Below, one piece after another: positions 8,589 through 16,860 of a stretch of DNA of 64,000 nucleotides (position 1 is its first letter; each line of letters begins with the position of its first letter). The notes below the pieces were generated by a model. That model did no database searches. It worked only from the letters and a program-made list of their open reading frames with translations, and was not told where the DNA came from. The stretch spans positions 2,418,001 through 2,482,000 of the forward strand of contig NZ_CP060789.1 in the NCBI RefSeq assembly GCF_014489575.1, written 5' to 3'. Origin of the DNA: Tessaracoccus defluvii. GTDB taxonomy: Bacteria > Actinomycetota > Actinomycetes > Propionibacteriales > Propionibacteriaceae. A program made the translations under genes and the position numbers.

Positions 8589-10082
8589 TCAGGCCGGTTC
8601 GACCGCGACGCTGTGCGAGCGGCCTGCGATGGTGACGTTGTACTGGACGGGGCCGGTGATCCCGGTCTGGTTGCCGGCGGCCTTCGCCTGCTCCGCCGCG
8701 AGCTGCGCGGGGGTCTTGGCGACGCTCTTCGGGCCCTCGGCACGGGCCGCGAAGAACTTCGGAGCGACGCCCGGGAACATGGCGTTCGTCAGGACGTCCT
8801 CCTCCGAGCCGTCGTAGCCGTCGAGGGTGGAGGCGGTGGTGACCAGCCCGTCCCATTCCGGCTTGAGCAGGTCGGCGGGGCGGACCTCGATGGGCTCCTT
8901 CTTCGCCTGCGCCTTGGCCAGCTCGACGACCTCCGGGTTACGTTCGCCGAGGCATTCGCCGTAGTAGCCGAGCATGAGGTCGGCGAACTCGCCGGTCATC
9001 ACCTTGTAGCGGCCCATCAGGACGTTGAACACGGCCTGGGTGCCGACGATCTGCGACGACGGCGTGACCAGCGGCGGGTGGCCGGCGTCGGCCTTGACCT
9101 TGGGCACCTCCGCCATGACCTCGCGGATGCGGTCACCCGCGCCCTGGGCCTTGAGCTGCGACTCCATGTTGGAGAGCATGCCGCCGGGGATCTGCGACGA
9201 GAAGATGTCCGTGTCGACGAGGGTGGCCGACTCGAACTCCTTGTACTTCGGCCGGACCTCAGCGAAGTGGTCGCGGATGCGCAGCAGGCGTTCCATGTCC
9301 AGGCCGGTCTCGTATCCGGTGCCCTCGAGCATGGCGACGAGGGACTCGGTGGGATTGTGGCCGGGGCCGAGCGACATCGACGAGATGGCGGTGTCGACCA
9401 CGTCGGCGCCGGCCTCGATGGCCTTCATCAGCGACACGAGTGTCACGCCGGTGGTGGAGTGGCAGTGGACGTTGATCTGGATGTCGCCGTAGGTGTCCTT
9501 GATGCCCTTGACGATGTCGTAGGCGGGCTGCGGCTGCAGCAGGGCCGCCATGTCCTTGAGCGCCAGCGACTCGGCGCCCATGTCGATGAGCTGGCCGGCG
9601 AGCTTGATGTAGCCGTCGACGGTGTGGACCGGGGAGACGGTGTAGCAGATGGTGCCCTGCGCATGCTTGCCCACGGCCTTGACCGCGGCCATGGCGCGGG
9701 CCATGTTGCGGGGATCGTTGAGGGCGTCGAAGACGCGGTAGACGTCCATGCCGTTCTCGGCTGACTTCTCCACGAACTTCTCGACGACCATGTCTTCGTA
9801 GTGGCGGTAACCCAGCAGGTTCTGGCCGCGCAGCAGCATCTGCAGGCGGGAGTTGGGGAGCAGCTCGCGGAACGTGCGCAGCCGCTTCCAGGGATCTTCG
9901 TTCAGGAACCGGATGCAGGCGTCAAACGTCGCCCCGCCCCAGCACTCCACCGACCAGTACCCTGCCTGGTCGATATCCTCGCACGCTCCGACCATGTCCT
10001 CCATGGCCATACGGGTCGCCATGAGGCTCTGATGCGCGTCCCGGAGCACGAGCTCGGTGACGCCAATCTTCCGTTTCGTCAT
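8589..10082 (-). CDS. Methylmalonyl-CoA carboxytransferase 5S subunit
   Basis: A 497-residue TIM-barrel carboxyltransferase that transfers CO2 from carboxybiotin to pyruvate, giving oxaloacetate; the propionibacterial enzyme has about 505 residues. Visible marks are the start V-T-E-L-V-L-R-D-A-H-Q-S-L-M-A-T-R (metal-binding Asp), the metal/substrate segment Q-I-N-V-H-C-H-S-T-T-G, and A-L-K-D-M-A with the Lys that is carbamylated in this family. ATG 10082 begins at the conserved N-terminus; no clear ribosome site precedes it, so a very short leader is possible. First gene of the operon 5S-12S-small protein-1.3S. Confidence 0.95.
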   Translation of the reverse strand: MTKRKIGVTELVLRDAHQSLMATRMAMEDMVGACEDIDQAGYWSVECWGGATFDACIRFLNEDPWKRLRTFRELLPNSRLQMLLRGQNLLGYRHYEDMVVEKFVEKSAENGMDVYRVFDALNDPRNMARAMAAVKAVGKHAQGTICYTVSPVHTVDGYIKLAGQLIDMGAESLALKDMAALLQPQPAYDIVKGIKDTYGDIQINVHCHSTTGVTLVSLMKAIEAGADVVDTAISSMSLGPGHNPTESLVAMLEGTGYETGLDMERLLRIRDHFAEVRPKYKEFESATLVDTDIFSSQIPGGMLSNMESQLKAQGAGDRIREVMAEVPKVKADAGHPPLVTPSSQIVGTQAVFNVLMGRYKVMTGEFADLMLGYYGECLGERNPEVVELAKAQAKKEPIEVRPADLLKPEWDGLVTTASTLDGYDGSEEDVLTNAMFPGVAPKFFAARAEGPKSVAKTPAQLAAEQAKAAGNQTGITGPVQYNVTIAGRSHSVAVEPA

Positions 10083-10213
10083 GGACCAATCCAAGCATGC
10101 CGGGTCGCGCACCTGACGAGCACCCCCGATCAATTGGTCAGACCTGTCCCGGTAGCATGGGTCTCGATTCTCCCGCCGCCGCGCCGCGGGCGGGCACCCC
10201 CGAAAATGATCGG

Positions 10214-10242
10214 GGCGGGGCCTCCCTGTGGGAGACCCCGCC
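10214..10242 (-). terminator. GC-rich hairpin followed by ATTTT on the minus strand
   Basis: Two 13-nt arms (10214-10226 and 10230-10242, one mismatch) around a 3-nt loop. Reading on the minus strand the stem is followed by CCGATCATTTTCG (10201-10213), a short U-tract. It would end a minus-strand transcript arising upstream near 10440-10500, before the transcarboxylase operon. It is not an obvious terminator for the plus strand. Confidence 0.55.
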
Positions 10243-10377
10243 GGAGTCTGTGCTAGGTGACGGACATCGCTGTTCGTCTCGCCGGTTATCTTCGTCTGTT
10301 GACTCTCGATCTGGTCGGCTGCAGCCCTGCCGCGCCTTACGCGGTCACGCTCGCCGCTCTGTCGAACTGTCCGGTGA

Positions 10378-10440
10378 CTACTGCCTCGTCAACGTCTTTC
10401 CTGGCCTGATCTGCGATTCTTCATCGTGGCCTAAGCCCAT
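10378..10440 (-). CDS. Possible 20-residue small ORF with strong ribosome site
   Basis: A 20-codon frame starting M-G-L-G-H-D-E-E-S-Q and ending T-L-T-R-Q. It is preceded by a perfect AGGAGG (10447-10452) six bases before the ATG, which is rare by chance. The rest of the 10083-10539 gap holds no other convincing gene; downstream on the same strand lies about 135 nt of structured-looking sequence and then the hairpin at 10214-10242. It could be a small protein, a leader peptide or part of a regulatory RNA. I do not recognise the sequence. Confidence 0.35.
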   Translation of the reverse strand: MGLGHDEESQIRPGKTLTRQ

Positions 10441-10539
10441 ACTTTGCCTCCTAGGGGTCGGCTGCATGACACCTTCACCATACGCCGGGATTCGGAGATC
10501 CGGGAGGGTTTCGGGTGAAGTTCGTCCTACCGTGGGGAC

Positions 10540-11097
10540 ATGAACGACATCGCAGCACGTCACAGCGAACTCGCGGCCGACTTCGCGAGGGTCGCCGACG
10601 CCGTCACCGACTGGGATGCGCCGACGCCTGTGCCCGAGTGGCGCGCCCGCGACATCGTCGGGCACCTCACCGCCTGGCTGCCGGGCATGCTGTCGGGCAT
10701 GGGCGTCGTGCTGGCCACCGTGGAGGTCGCCGACGATCCCGCCGCGGCCTGGCGGGAACACAGCGCCAACGTCGCGGGACTGCTGGACGGCGAGCAGCTG
10801 GCCAGGGTCGTGCAGACGTGGCAGGGCGACAGCACCCTGGGCGAGGTGCTGGCCACCTTCTACCTGCCGGACGTGTTCCTGCACCGTTGGGATCTGGCGA
10901 GGGCCTCCGGTCAGGACGCCGGCTGGCCCGACGCCGAGGCGGCCGCGATGGCGGCGGGCATGGCGTCGGCGGTCGAGATGCTGGCGGCTTCGGGCCAGTA
11001 CGGACGGCCGGTCGTGCTGGACGACACCCACACCGGAGAGGAGCGGCTCGCGGCCGTCATCGGGCGCGATCCCCACTGGGCGCCGCCGACCGCCTGA
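10540..11097 (+). CDS. TIGR03086/maleylpyruvate-isomerase-like family protein
   Basis: A 185-residue four-helix-bundle protein of the DinB/mycothiol-dependent maleylpyruvate isomerase superfamily (TIGR03086 type). Supporting features are the N-terminal helix, W-D-A-P-T-P-V-P-E-W-R-A-R-D-I-V-G-H-L with the metal-binding His, and D-V-F-L-H-R-W-D-L-A-R with a second His in the conserved position. Actinobacterial members are thought to use mycothiol or bind a metal; the substrate is unknown. The gene is monocistronic, facing the minus-strand LacI gene, with only 19 bp between the two stops. Confidence 0.8.
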   Translation: MNDIAARHSELAADFARVADAVTDWDAPTPVPEWRARDIVGHLTAWLPGMLSGMGVVLATVEVADDPAAAWREHSANVAGLLDGEQLARVVQTWQGDSTLGEVLATFYLPDVFLHRWDLARASGQDAGWPDAEAAAMAAGMASAVEMLAASGQYGRPVVLDDTHTGEERLAAVIGRDPHWAPPTA

Positions 11098-11116
11098 ACC
11101 AGACCCGCCGTCGGGA

Positions 11117-12118
11117 TCAGGCCCAGGCGCCGCCCCGGGTCACGACCCTGGCGGGCACGACGATGCGCCGCGCCGGGGAGTCGTCGCCGTCGAGCCGGGC
11201 GAAGAGCCGCTCGGCCGCGATCCGGCCCAGTTCGGCAGGGTCCTGCGCGACGAGAGTCACCGGCAGCGGCAGCAGGCGCGAGTACTCGGGGTCATCGAAG
11301 CCGATCAGGTCGACGCGCCGGTCGAGACGTCCGAGGACGGACAGGACACCGAGAGTCACCCGGTTGTTCGTGGTCAGCACCGCCGTCGGCGGATCGTCCG
11401 AGGTCAGGATCCTCATGGCCCCGCCGGACGCCCCGTCCGGCTCGTCCGCGTCTCTGACGACGAGCGCGGGGTCGAGGTCGATGCCGACCGCGGCCAAGCC
11501 CTCACGGATGCCGGCGAACCGTTCGCGGTGTGTGTAGACGCGTTCGCTGCCGAGGACGACCCCGACCCGGCGATGCCCGCGCCCGGCCAGCTGCCCGGCC
11601 ATGGCACGGCCCAGCGCCCGGTTGTCGACGAGGACCGTGTCCGCCCCGATGCCGGCGGCGGGCCGGTCGATACACACGACCTTCAGCCCCCGGGCCACCT
11701 CGGGGGCAAGGTGGGCGACCGACTCGGCGGCGGGGACGACGATGAGGCCGCGCACCTGGTGGGTGCACAGGTCGTGGGCCAACTGCTCCTCCACGGCCGG
11801 GTCCTCGCCGGAGCCGGTCATGAGCACGCCGAAGCCCCGGGCGCGGGCGACCGCGTCGACCGCGCTGGCCACCGCACCGTAGAACGGGTCGGAGAGCATG
11901 GTGGCGATCAGCCCGATCAGGCGGGTGCCCGATCCGGCCTTCAGGCCGGCCGCGACCAGGTTGTGCCGGTAGCCGAGGTCCGCGATGGCCGCGTCGACGC
12001 GGGCCGCCAGCACCTGGTCCACCGTCTCCACCCCGTTGACGACGCGCGAGACCGTCTTCAGGCTCACTCCCGCCACCTTCGCGACGTCGGTCATCGTCGG
12101 CCGCCTGGCCCCTGTCAT
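11117..12118 (-). CDS. LacI-family transcriptional regulator of the YihS-like sugar operon
   Basis: A 333-residue regulator. The N-terminal helix-turn-helix reads T-M-T-D-V-A-K-V-A-G-V-S-L-K-T-V-S-R-V-V-N-G, followed by a hinge helix and a periplasmic-binding-protein-like sensor domain (I-G-L-I-A-T-M-L-S-D-P-F-Y; F-D-D near residue 280). It is the last gene of the operon 16521-11117, 11 bp after the dehydrogenase. The LacI-type palindrome overlapping the operon promoter at 16589-16602 is its most likely target. The inducer is presumably a sugar phosphate or sugar of this pathway. ATG 12118 chosen; a GTG two codons upstream is possible. Confidence 0.9.
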   Translation of the reverse strand: MTGARRPTMTDVAKVAGVSLKTVSRVVNGVETVDQVLAARVDAAIADLGYRHNLVAAGLKAGSGTRLIGLIATMLSDPFYGAVASAVDAVARARGFGVLMTGSGEDPAVEEQLAHDLCTHQVRGLIVVPAAESVAHLAPEVARGLKVVCIDRPAAGIGADTVLVDNRALGRAMAGQLAGRGHRRVGVVLGSERVYTHRERFAGIREGLAAVGIDLDPALVVRDADEPDGASGGAMRILTSDDPPTAVLTTNNRVTLGVLSVLGRLDRRVDLIGFDDPEYSRLLPLPVTLVAQDPAELGRIAAERLFARLDGDDSPARRIVVPARVVTRGGAWA

Positions 12119-12129
12119 GCCCACGCCCC

Positions 12130-13308
12130 TCAGAAGGTCGGATCCGCGAGATGGACGCCGTCGACCAGCCGCACGAGTTCGTCGACGGACAGGCCGCGCC
12201 CCAGTGACTCGATGGCGCGGTCGATGAGCGGCCGGCCGGGGTCGGCGGTCCCCAGCGCCGCATCGAGGTGGCGGGCGACCCGCGCGGCGTCCCAGCCGTC
12301 CTCCCGGACGAGCCTGGCCGCTCCGAGGGCGACGGCGACCGCCAGGTAGGTGGGACGGTTCCCGGCCTCCCTGCAGGCGCGATACGCGCCGAGCATCCGG
12401 TCGTCCGGCTGCATCTTGCGCAGCGGGTCCCGCCCGACACGCTCGGTGGTGTCGGCCAGCCCCGCGTTGCCGAAGCGGGCGAGCAGGTCGTCGACGTGCG
12501 CCGCGAGCGGCCCAGCCGGCACCCGGTAGCCGGTGGAGAGGGCCTCGGTCGCCTGGATCATCGCCCCCCGCACGAGGTAGCGCAGCTCGACATCGGCGAC
12601 CGCCTGCCAGATGAACGCGTGGCCGCGGCGCTCCCCCAGGTAGGCGAGCATGCAGTGGCCCATGTTGTGGACGAAGAGTTTGCGGTCGTCGTACATGGCG
12701 AAGTCGCCGGTGATCGGCACCAGACCCGGCACCTCTGGACGTGGGCCGGTGAACGCACGGGCCTCGTAGGGGAGGAAGGCGTAGGGCTCGACCCGCACAT
12801 CGGTCGGCTCCGCCAGCCCTGGCACCGGAACCGGCACCATGCGACCGATCGCGGTGTGGGCCGCCCCCAGCGCCACTGCGGGTCCCGCCAGCGCCGCCGT
12901 CGCATGGCGGGTCAGGACGGCGGGAGCGTCCGGCAGGTTTTCGCACACCAGCACGTCGAGCGGCCCCGCTCCGGCGCGGGCCCGTGCCTCGAGACCGCGT
13001 GCCAGCGCGATGGCGACCTGCGGGAGGTTCGCGGCGCCGACGGCGACCGCGGCCAGGTCGGCCCCGGCGAGCGCCTCCGCCACGGCCCCGCCGTCGGCGA
13101 AGGCCAGCGCGCCCACCTGGTCGATGGGAACGGGCCGCTCGCCGTCGTGGGAGACCTCGACGACCCGGTAGCCACCGTCGGCGTTGAGGCGGTCGACGAG
13201 CGCGGTGTCCACGTCGATGAAGGTGATGCGCCAGCCCGCAGCGCCGAACAGCGCGCCGACGAAGCCGCGGCCGATGGCGCCGGCGCCGAAGATCACGATG
13301 CTGGTCAT
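12130..13308 (-). CDS. Mannitol-1-phosphate 5-dehydrogenase-like oxidoreductase
   Basis: A 392-residue polyol dehydrogenase of the mannitol dehydrogenase family. The NAD-binding loop G-A-G-A-I-G-R-G-F is at residues 8-16, and the helical C-terminal domain carries the catalytic Lys in the segment K-L-F-V-H-N-M-G-H. This family interconverts mannitol-1-phosphate and fructose-6-phosphate, or mannonate/fructuronate and altronate/tagaturonate. With a YihS-like isomerase and a PfkB kinase in the same operon, a fructose-6-phosphate or related ketose-phosphate substrate is plausible but unproven. Its start overlaps the kinase stop by 4 bp, indicating translational coupling. Confidence 0.82.
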   Translation of the reverse strand: MTSIVIFGAGAIGRGFVGALFGAAGWRITFIDVDTALVDRLNADGGYRVVEVSHDGERPVPIDQVGALAFADGGAVAEALAGADLAAVAVGAANLPQVAIALARGLEARARAGAGPLDVLVCENLPDAPAVLTRHATAALAGPAVALGAAHTAIGRMVPVPVPGLAEPTDVRVEPYAFLPYEARAFTGPRPEVPGLVPITGDFAMYDDRKLFVHNMGHCMLAYLGERRGHAFIWQAVADVELRYLVRGAMIQATEALSTGYRVPAGPLAAHVDDLLARFGNAGLADTTERVGRDPLRKMQPDDRMLGAYRACREAGNRPTYLAVAVALGAARLVREDGWDAARVARHLDAALGTADPGRPLIDRAIESLGRGLSVDELVRLVDGVHLADPTF

Positions 13309-14306
13309 GCGTAGGTCTCCGCGCGCAGGGGACGGCCGCCGATGGCGCGGGAGGCGACCTCTGCGGCCCGGGTGGCGGCGTCGATGCCGCCGAGGCCGTC
13401 GAGGGCGCCGAGCAGGAAGGCGACGTTGAAGACGTCGCCGGCCCCGTTGGCCGTGACGAAACGGTCGACCGGTGCGGCCGGGATCCACTGCCGGATCCCC
13501 GCCCAGGAGTCGGCGTCGCCGCCGACGGCGGTGCAGAATCGCTCGAGCCTGTCCTCCCCGGCGGTGGCGAGGTAGGCGCCGTCCTCCCCCAGCGAGAGCA
13601 GCACGATGCCGGCCCCTTCGCCGAGGAACCGTTCCGCCGCGGCCACCACAGCGTGCGGGCGGCGCCCGGAACCGCCGCAGCCCGCGCTGACGAGGTCGTC
13701 CCAGCTGGGGCAGAACACGTCGGTGAGCGGCAGCACGGCGCGGAAGTAGCCGCCCCAGTCGTAGTGGCGCAGCGGCGAGTTCTCCGCGCAGTAGGAGAGG
13801 TCGAGCGAGGTGGCCGATCCCTGCGCCGTGACCCGGGAGAAGAGGTCGACGGTGGGGGTGCCGCCGTCGCGGGTCATGGTGGGCACCAGGGTCGGGTAGC
13901 CGAAGTGCAGGATGGGGGCGCCCACCAGGTCGATGGTGCCGTCGAAGTCGTCGTTGGCGCCGGTGTGGTGCCAGAAGCTGCGGTCGCTGGCCGGGGGTTG
14001 GATGACCACCGAGTACGACGTGGCCGACGCGGCGGAGGTGCCGAGACGGACACCGCCGGGCAGCAGCGCCTCGAGCGTCTCCCGGCACACGCGCCCGAAC
14101 GCGTCGTCGCCGACCATGCCGGTGAGCACCGCGCTCCTGCCGAGGCCGGCCACGGCCCGTGCCCCGTTGCCGACGGCGCCGCCGACCGTGATCCCCGGGG
14201 CCCCCACCTGGGACAGCGCGCCGGGCTCCATGGTCACGGGCCCCGTCATGCCGGGGGCGATGTCGAGGCACACGTGGCCGACCAGGTGGAGCTCCGGCGA
14301 TGGCAT
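13305..14306 (-). CDS. PfkB-family carbohydrate kinase
   Basis: A 333-residue ribokinase-like sugar kinase. The N-terminal G-G-A-V-G-N-G-A-R-A-V-A glycine-rich region and the C-terminal T-A-N-G-A-G-D-V-F motif (anion hole and catalytic base Asp291) are intact. It has an insertion around residues 165-200 not typical of bacterial fructokinases. It would phosphorylate a hexose or ketose produced by the upstream isomerase. It overlaps the downstream dehydrogenase by 4 bp and shares one base with the upstream mutarotase-like gene, so it is part of a tightly coupled operon. Substrate unknown. Confidence 0.87.
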   Translation of the reverse strand: MPSPELHLVGHVCLDIAPGMTGPVTMEPGALSQVGAPGITVGGAVGNGARAVAGLGRSAVLTGMVGDDAFGRVCRETLEALLPGGVRLGTSAASATSYSVVIQPPASDRSFWHHTGANDDFDGTIDLVGAPILHFGYPTLVPTMTRDGGTPTVDLFSRVTAQGSATSLDLSYCAENSPLRHYDWGGYFRAVLPLTDVFCPSWDDLVSAGCGGSGRRPHAVVAAAERFLGEGAGIVLLSLGEDGAYLATAGEDRLERFCTAVGGDADSWAGIRQWIPAAPVDRFVTANGAGDVFNVAFLLGALDGLGGIDAATRAAEVASRAIGGRPLRAETYA

Positions 14307-15273
14307 CAGAGTCTCCCGACCGTGACGCGGTGCCGCATCACCACTTCCTGGCCCGGTTCGATGTGCACGGTCGTCGCCGCGCCCCGGGCGGCCAGCGGAT
14401 TGGGGGCGGCGCTGACCGCCGCGCCGTAGTCGAAGGCGCCGGTGATCGGTTCAAGGCCGAGCGCCCTGTTGCGCCCGGACCAGGGCGCGGCGTCGCGGCC
14501 GTAGTTGCTGATCCAGAGCATGAGGTGGCGGGCGACCCGGTGGTCCCACGTCAGCGTGACGCGGTACCCCTCGTCGTGGTTGAGCAGCTCGACCCTGCCG
14601 TCCTCGACGTCGGCCACGAGCAAGAGGTCCTCGTTGGCGTTGGCCCACGGCAGTTCGGTCACGTCGGCTGCGCCGTCGATGGCGGGGCCGCGGCGGGGTC
14701 GTCGAAGACGCTGCCTGGCAGCACCCGCGCCAGCGGCTCCGACTGGACGGGAGGGCTGGCCAGGAAGGCGCCGGCGGGCAGCCGGAGGGTCGCGCCGTAC
14801 GGCCGGTCGGGCAACCGGAAGGTCGGATGCACGCCGATGGGCAGGTCGACGGCGGAGCGGGCGAAGATCCGCCCCTCGAACTCGAGCCCGTCGTCGAGGC
14901 AGGTGACGATGCGGGTGACCCTCTCGATGGGGTCGTCCTCCGGGTAGGCCAGCGTCAACATGACCGATTCCTCCGTCAGCGCCGCCACCTCCCAGTCGGC
15001 GTTGGACGAGTGGCCGTGCGCGACCTCGCCCGGCTGCGGGCCCGGCGAGTTCCAGCCGTCCGGCAGATCCCCTGAAGGGGTGATGCCGAAGGGGACGCAC
15101 AGGAAGTCGCCGCGGAGCTTGTCGAGCAGCGGATCCTCGGGAAAGCCGTCCCATGGCGCGGTGTAGAACGGGTCGACGATCCGGCCCCCCACCGCGAAGC
15201 TGCCGGTGGCCATCGCCCCCCGCAGCTGGACGCGACCCGTGCTCATGCCGCGCGAGATGGTGATCTCGGACAT
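14306..15273 (-). CDS. Aldose 1-epimerase (mutarotase)-like protein (apparent frameshift)
   Basis: An approximately 322-residue beta-sandwich protein of the galactose mutarotase-like superfamily. The N-terminal part contains F-L-C-V-P-F-G-I-T-P-S-G; the C-terminal part contains E-L-L-N-H-D-E-G-Y-R-V-T-L-T-W-D. The frame breaks at a four-base G run at 14684-14687 (plus strand); adding one base joins the halves through A-A-P-A-I-D-G. It probably speeds anomer interconversion of the aldose used by the YihS-like isomerase 3 bp upstream; a mutarotase (YihR) also accompanies YihS in the E. coli sulfoquinovose operon. Substrate unproven. Confidence 0.75.
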
Positions 15274-15276
15274 GGC

Positions 15277-16521
15277 TCAGGCCTCCGCGGCCCGGCTGCG
15301 GGCCCAGGCTGCGAGACCCAGCTCGAGCGGGGTGTGGGCGTAGAGCGTCGCCTGGAACGCGTGGTACAGGTCCGCCTTGCCCGGCCACGTGTGGGTGACG
15401 GGCCGGTTCTCGTCGTCGAGTTCGGGGAACCAGGATCCGGCCTCGTGATCGATGAAGTGCTCGTCGCAGTAGCGCCAGAGCTCGCGGTAGCGGGCCTCGA
15501 GGGCGGGATCACCCGTGCGGGCCCACAGGTAGCGCGCCGCGCCGATGCCCTCCGGCGGCTCCCAGAAGAAGCGTTCCCTGACCACAGGGGTTCCGTCCCA
15601 GTCGACGGTGTAGGCGAATCCCCCGCCGGGCAGCCAGGCATCGGCGAAGGCACCGGCGAACAGCCGTTCCGCGGCGGGCTGCATCCAGGCTTCCTCGGCT
15701 CCCTGGCCGATCAGCTGCATCAGCAGCTTGGCCCACTCGAGCCAGTGCCCGGGCTGTGAGCCGTAGGGCCGGAAGGGGTGCCGGGGCTCGTCGCGGTTGA
15801 AGTCGAGCAGGGGGTTCCAGTCGGAGTCGAAGTGCTCGGGGAGCCGCCAGGAGCCGGGCTCCTCGACGGCGGCGGGGCTGGCGATCCGGCGGGCGATGCG
15901 CACGGCACGCTCGAGGAGGACGGAATCGCCCGTGGCCTCGTAGGCGGCCAGGTACGCCTCGGTGAGGTGCATGTTGGCGTTCTGCCCCCGGTAGGGGTCG
16001 AGCTCGGTGAACGTCCTGTCGTAGGCCTCGACGCAGGCGCCGTCCTCCTCGCGCCAGAAGCGGCGGTCGATGACGTCGAGGGCCGCGCCGAGCAGTTCCT
16101 CGGCACCGGGGATGCCCGCTGTCTTCGCCGACGACGCGGCCAGCAGCACGTGGGCCTGGCCGTAGAGCTCCTTGCGGTCGCTGGGTTCGTCGCCGCCGAC
16201 GATCGGGTACCAGCCGCCGTGCTCGTGGTCGCGGCCCGCTCCGTCGAGGTAGAAGTCCATGCCGTGCTGGGCCACCTCGAGCGCGCCGGGCCGGCCGAGG
16301 AGGTGGGCGATGGAGAAGCAGTGCAGCATCCGGGCCCCGAGCCAGAGCTGTGCCCCCTGCGCGGGAAGCTGGCGACCTCTGGCGTCGAGGTACGCGTATC
16401 CGCCGCTGGAGAGCCGGACCTCCGGCTGGTAGAAGTCGAGCAGTGCCTCACGCTGGGCATCCAGCCAGGAGAGGTGCTGCGCATCGCCGAACCAGTTGTC
16501 CGAACCGCCGAGGGAATCCAT
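15277..16521 (-). CDS. YihS-like aldose-ketose isomerase (AGE family)
   Basis: A 414-residue (alpha/alpha)6-barrel of the N-acylglucosamine 2-epimerase family. It resembles E. coli YihS, which isomerises sulfoquinovose and mannose, along its whole length: A-R-M-L-H (Arg64), N-A-N-M-H (His185), P-G-H-W-L-E-W (His259) and G-K-A-D-L-Y-H (His387) match the YihS Arg and three catalytic His regions. It should convert an aldose such as mannose, or possibly sulfoquinovose, to its 2-ketose. ATG 16521 has AAGGAG upstream. First gene of a five-gene operon with a promoter-operator at 16566-16602. No sulfo-sugar aldolase or glycosidase is nearby, so mannose-type substrates are at least as likely. Confidence 0.85.
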   Translation of the reverse strand: MDSLGGSDNWFGDAQHLSWLDAQREALLDFYQPEVRLSSGGYAYLDARGRQLPAQGAQLWLGARMLHCFSIAHLLGRPGALEVAQHGMDFYLDGAGRDHEHGGWYPIVGGDEPSDRKELYGQAHVLLAASSAKTAGIPGAEELLGAALDVIDRRFWREEDGACVEAYDRTFTELDPYRGQNANMHLTEAYLAAYEATGDSVLLERAVRIARRIASPAAVEEPGSWRLPEHFDSDWNPLLDFNRDEPRHPFRPYGSQPGHWLEWAKLLMQLIGQGAEEAWMQPAAERLFAGAFADAWLPGGGFAYTVDWDGTPVVRERFFWEPPEGIGAARYLWARTGDPALEARYRELWRYCDEHFIDHEAGSWFPELDDENRPVTHTWPGKADLYHAFQATLYAHTPLELGLAAWARSRAAEA

Positions 16522-16565
16522 GGTTTCTCCTTGTGGGGCGGCTCCGGCGCCGGCCCTCCAGCGGC

Positions 16566-16602
16566 AGCCTAGCGGCTCCGACCGCGTGAGACAACGCTGT
16601 CT
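16566..16602 (-). promoter_or_regulatory. Promoter with overlapping LacI-type operator for the YihS-like operon
   Basis: On the minus strand, TTGTCT (16589-16594) and TAGGCT (16566-16571) are separated by exactly 17 bp. The palindrome AGACAACGCTGTCT (16589-16602), with the central CG of LacI-family operators, covers the -35 hexamer. Binding of the operon's own LacI regulator here would block initiation. The rest of the gap up to 16800 shows no further gene. Confidence 0.6.
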
Positions 16603-16825
16603 TTGTTTGCGAAACCCTGCCGCCGAAGAGATACGTGGGAACGGCCGACCTGCCGGGGAAAATACTTCGTCCGGATCGCCTCATACGCGACCCGGACGCC
16701 TCGATATGTGTACCTCACCGCGCGGGCAATCACTAAAACGACACGCCGCAGCTCATTGGCCGACCCCCTGTCAAATCCGACACGCCGAGGCGACAAGCGG
16801 TGATGCAGCAGTTCATCCGAATCGG

Positions 16826-16854
16826 TTGCGCCCTTCACCCGGGTGGGGTAGAAA
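16826..16854 (+). promoter_or_regulatory. Possible promoter for a non-coding RNA
   Basis: TTGCGC (16826-16831) and TAGAAA (16849-16854) with a 17-bp spacer. The match is moderate (3/6 and 4/6), but it lies upstream of a gene-less stretch that ends in a strong plus-strand terminator. Confidence 0.35.
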
Positions 16855-16860
16855 AGGCCT

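Noticed and set aside
11117..16521. Full sulfoquinovose (sulfo-EMP) operon
   Set aside because: A YihS-like isomerase, mutarotase and PfkB kinase are present, but no sulfo-aldolase, sulfolactaldehyde reductase, sulfoquinovosidase or sulfo-sugar transporter is found, so only the partial resemblance is reported.
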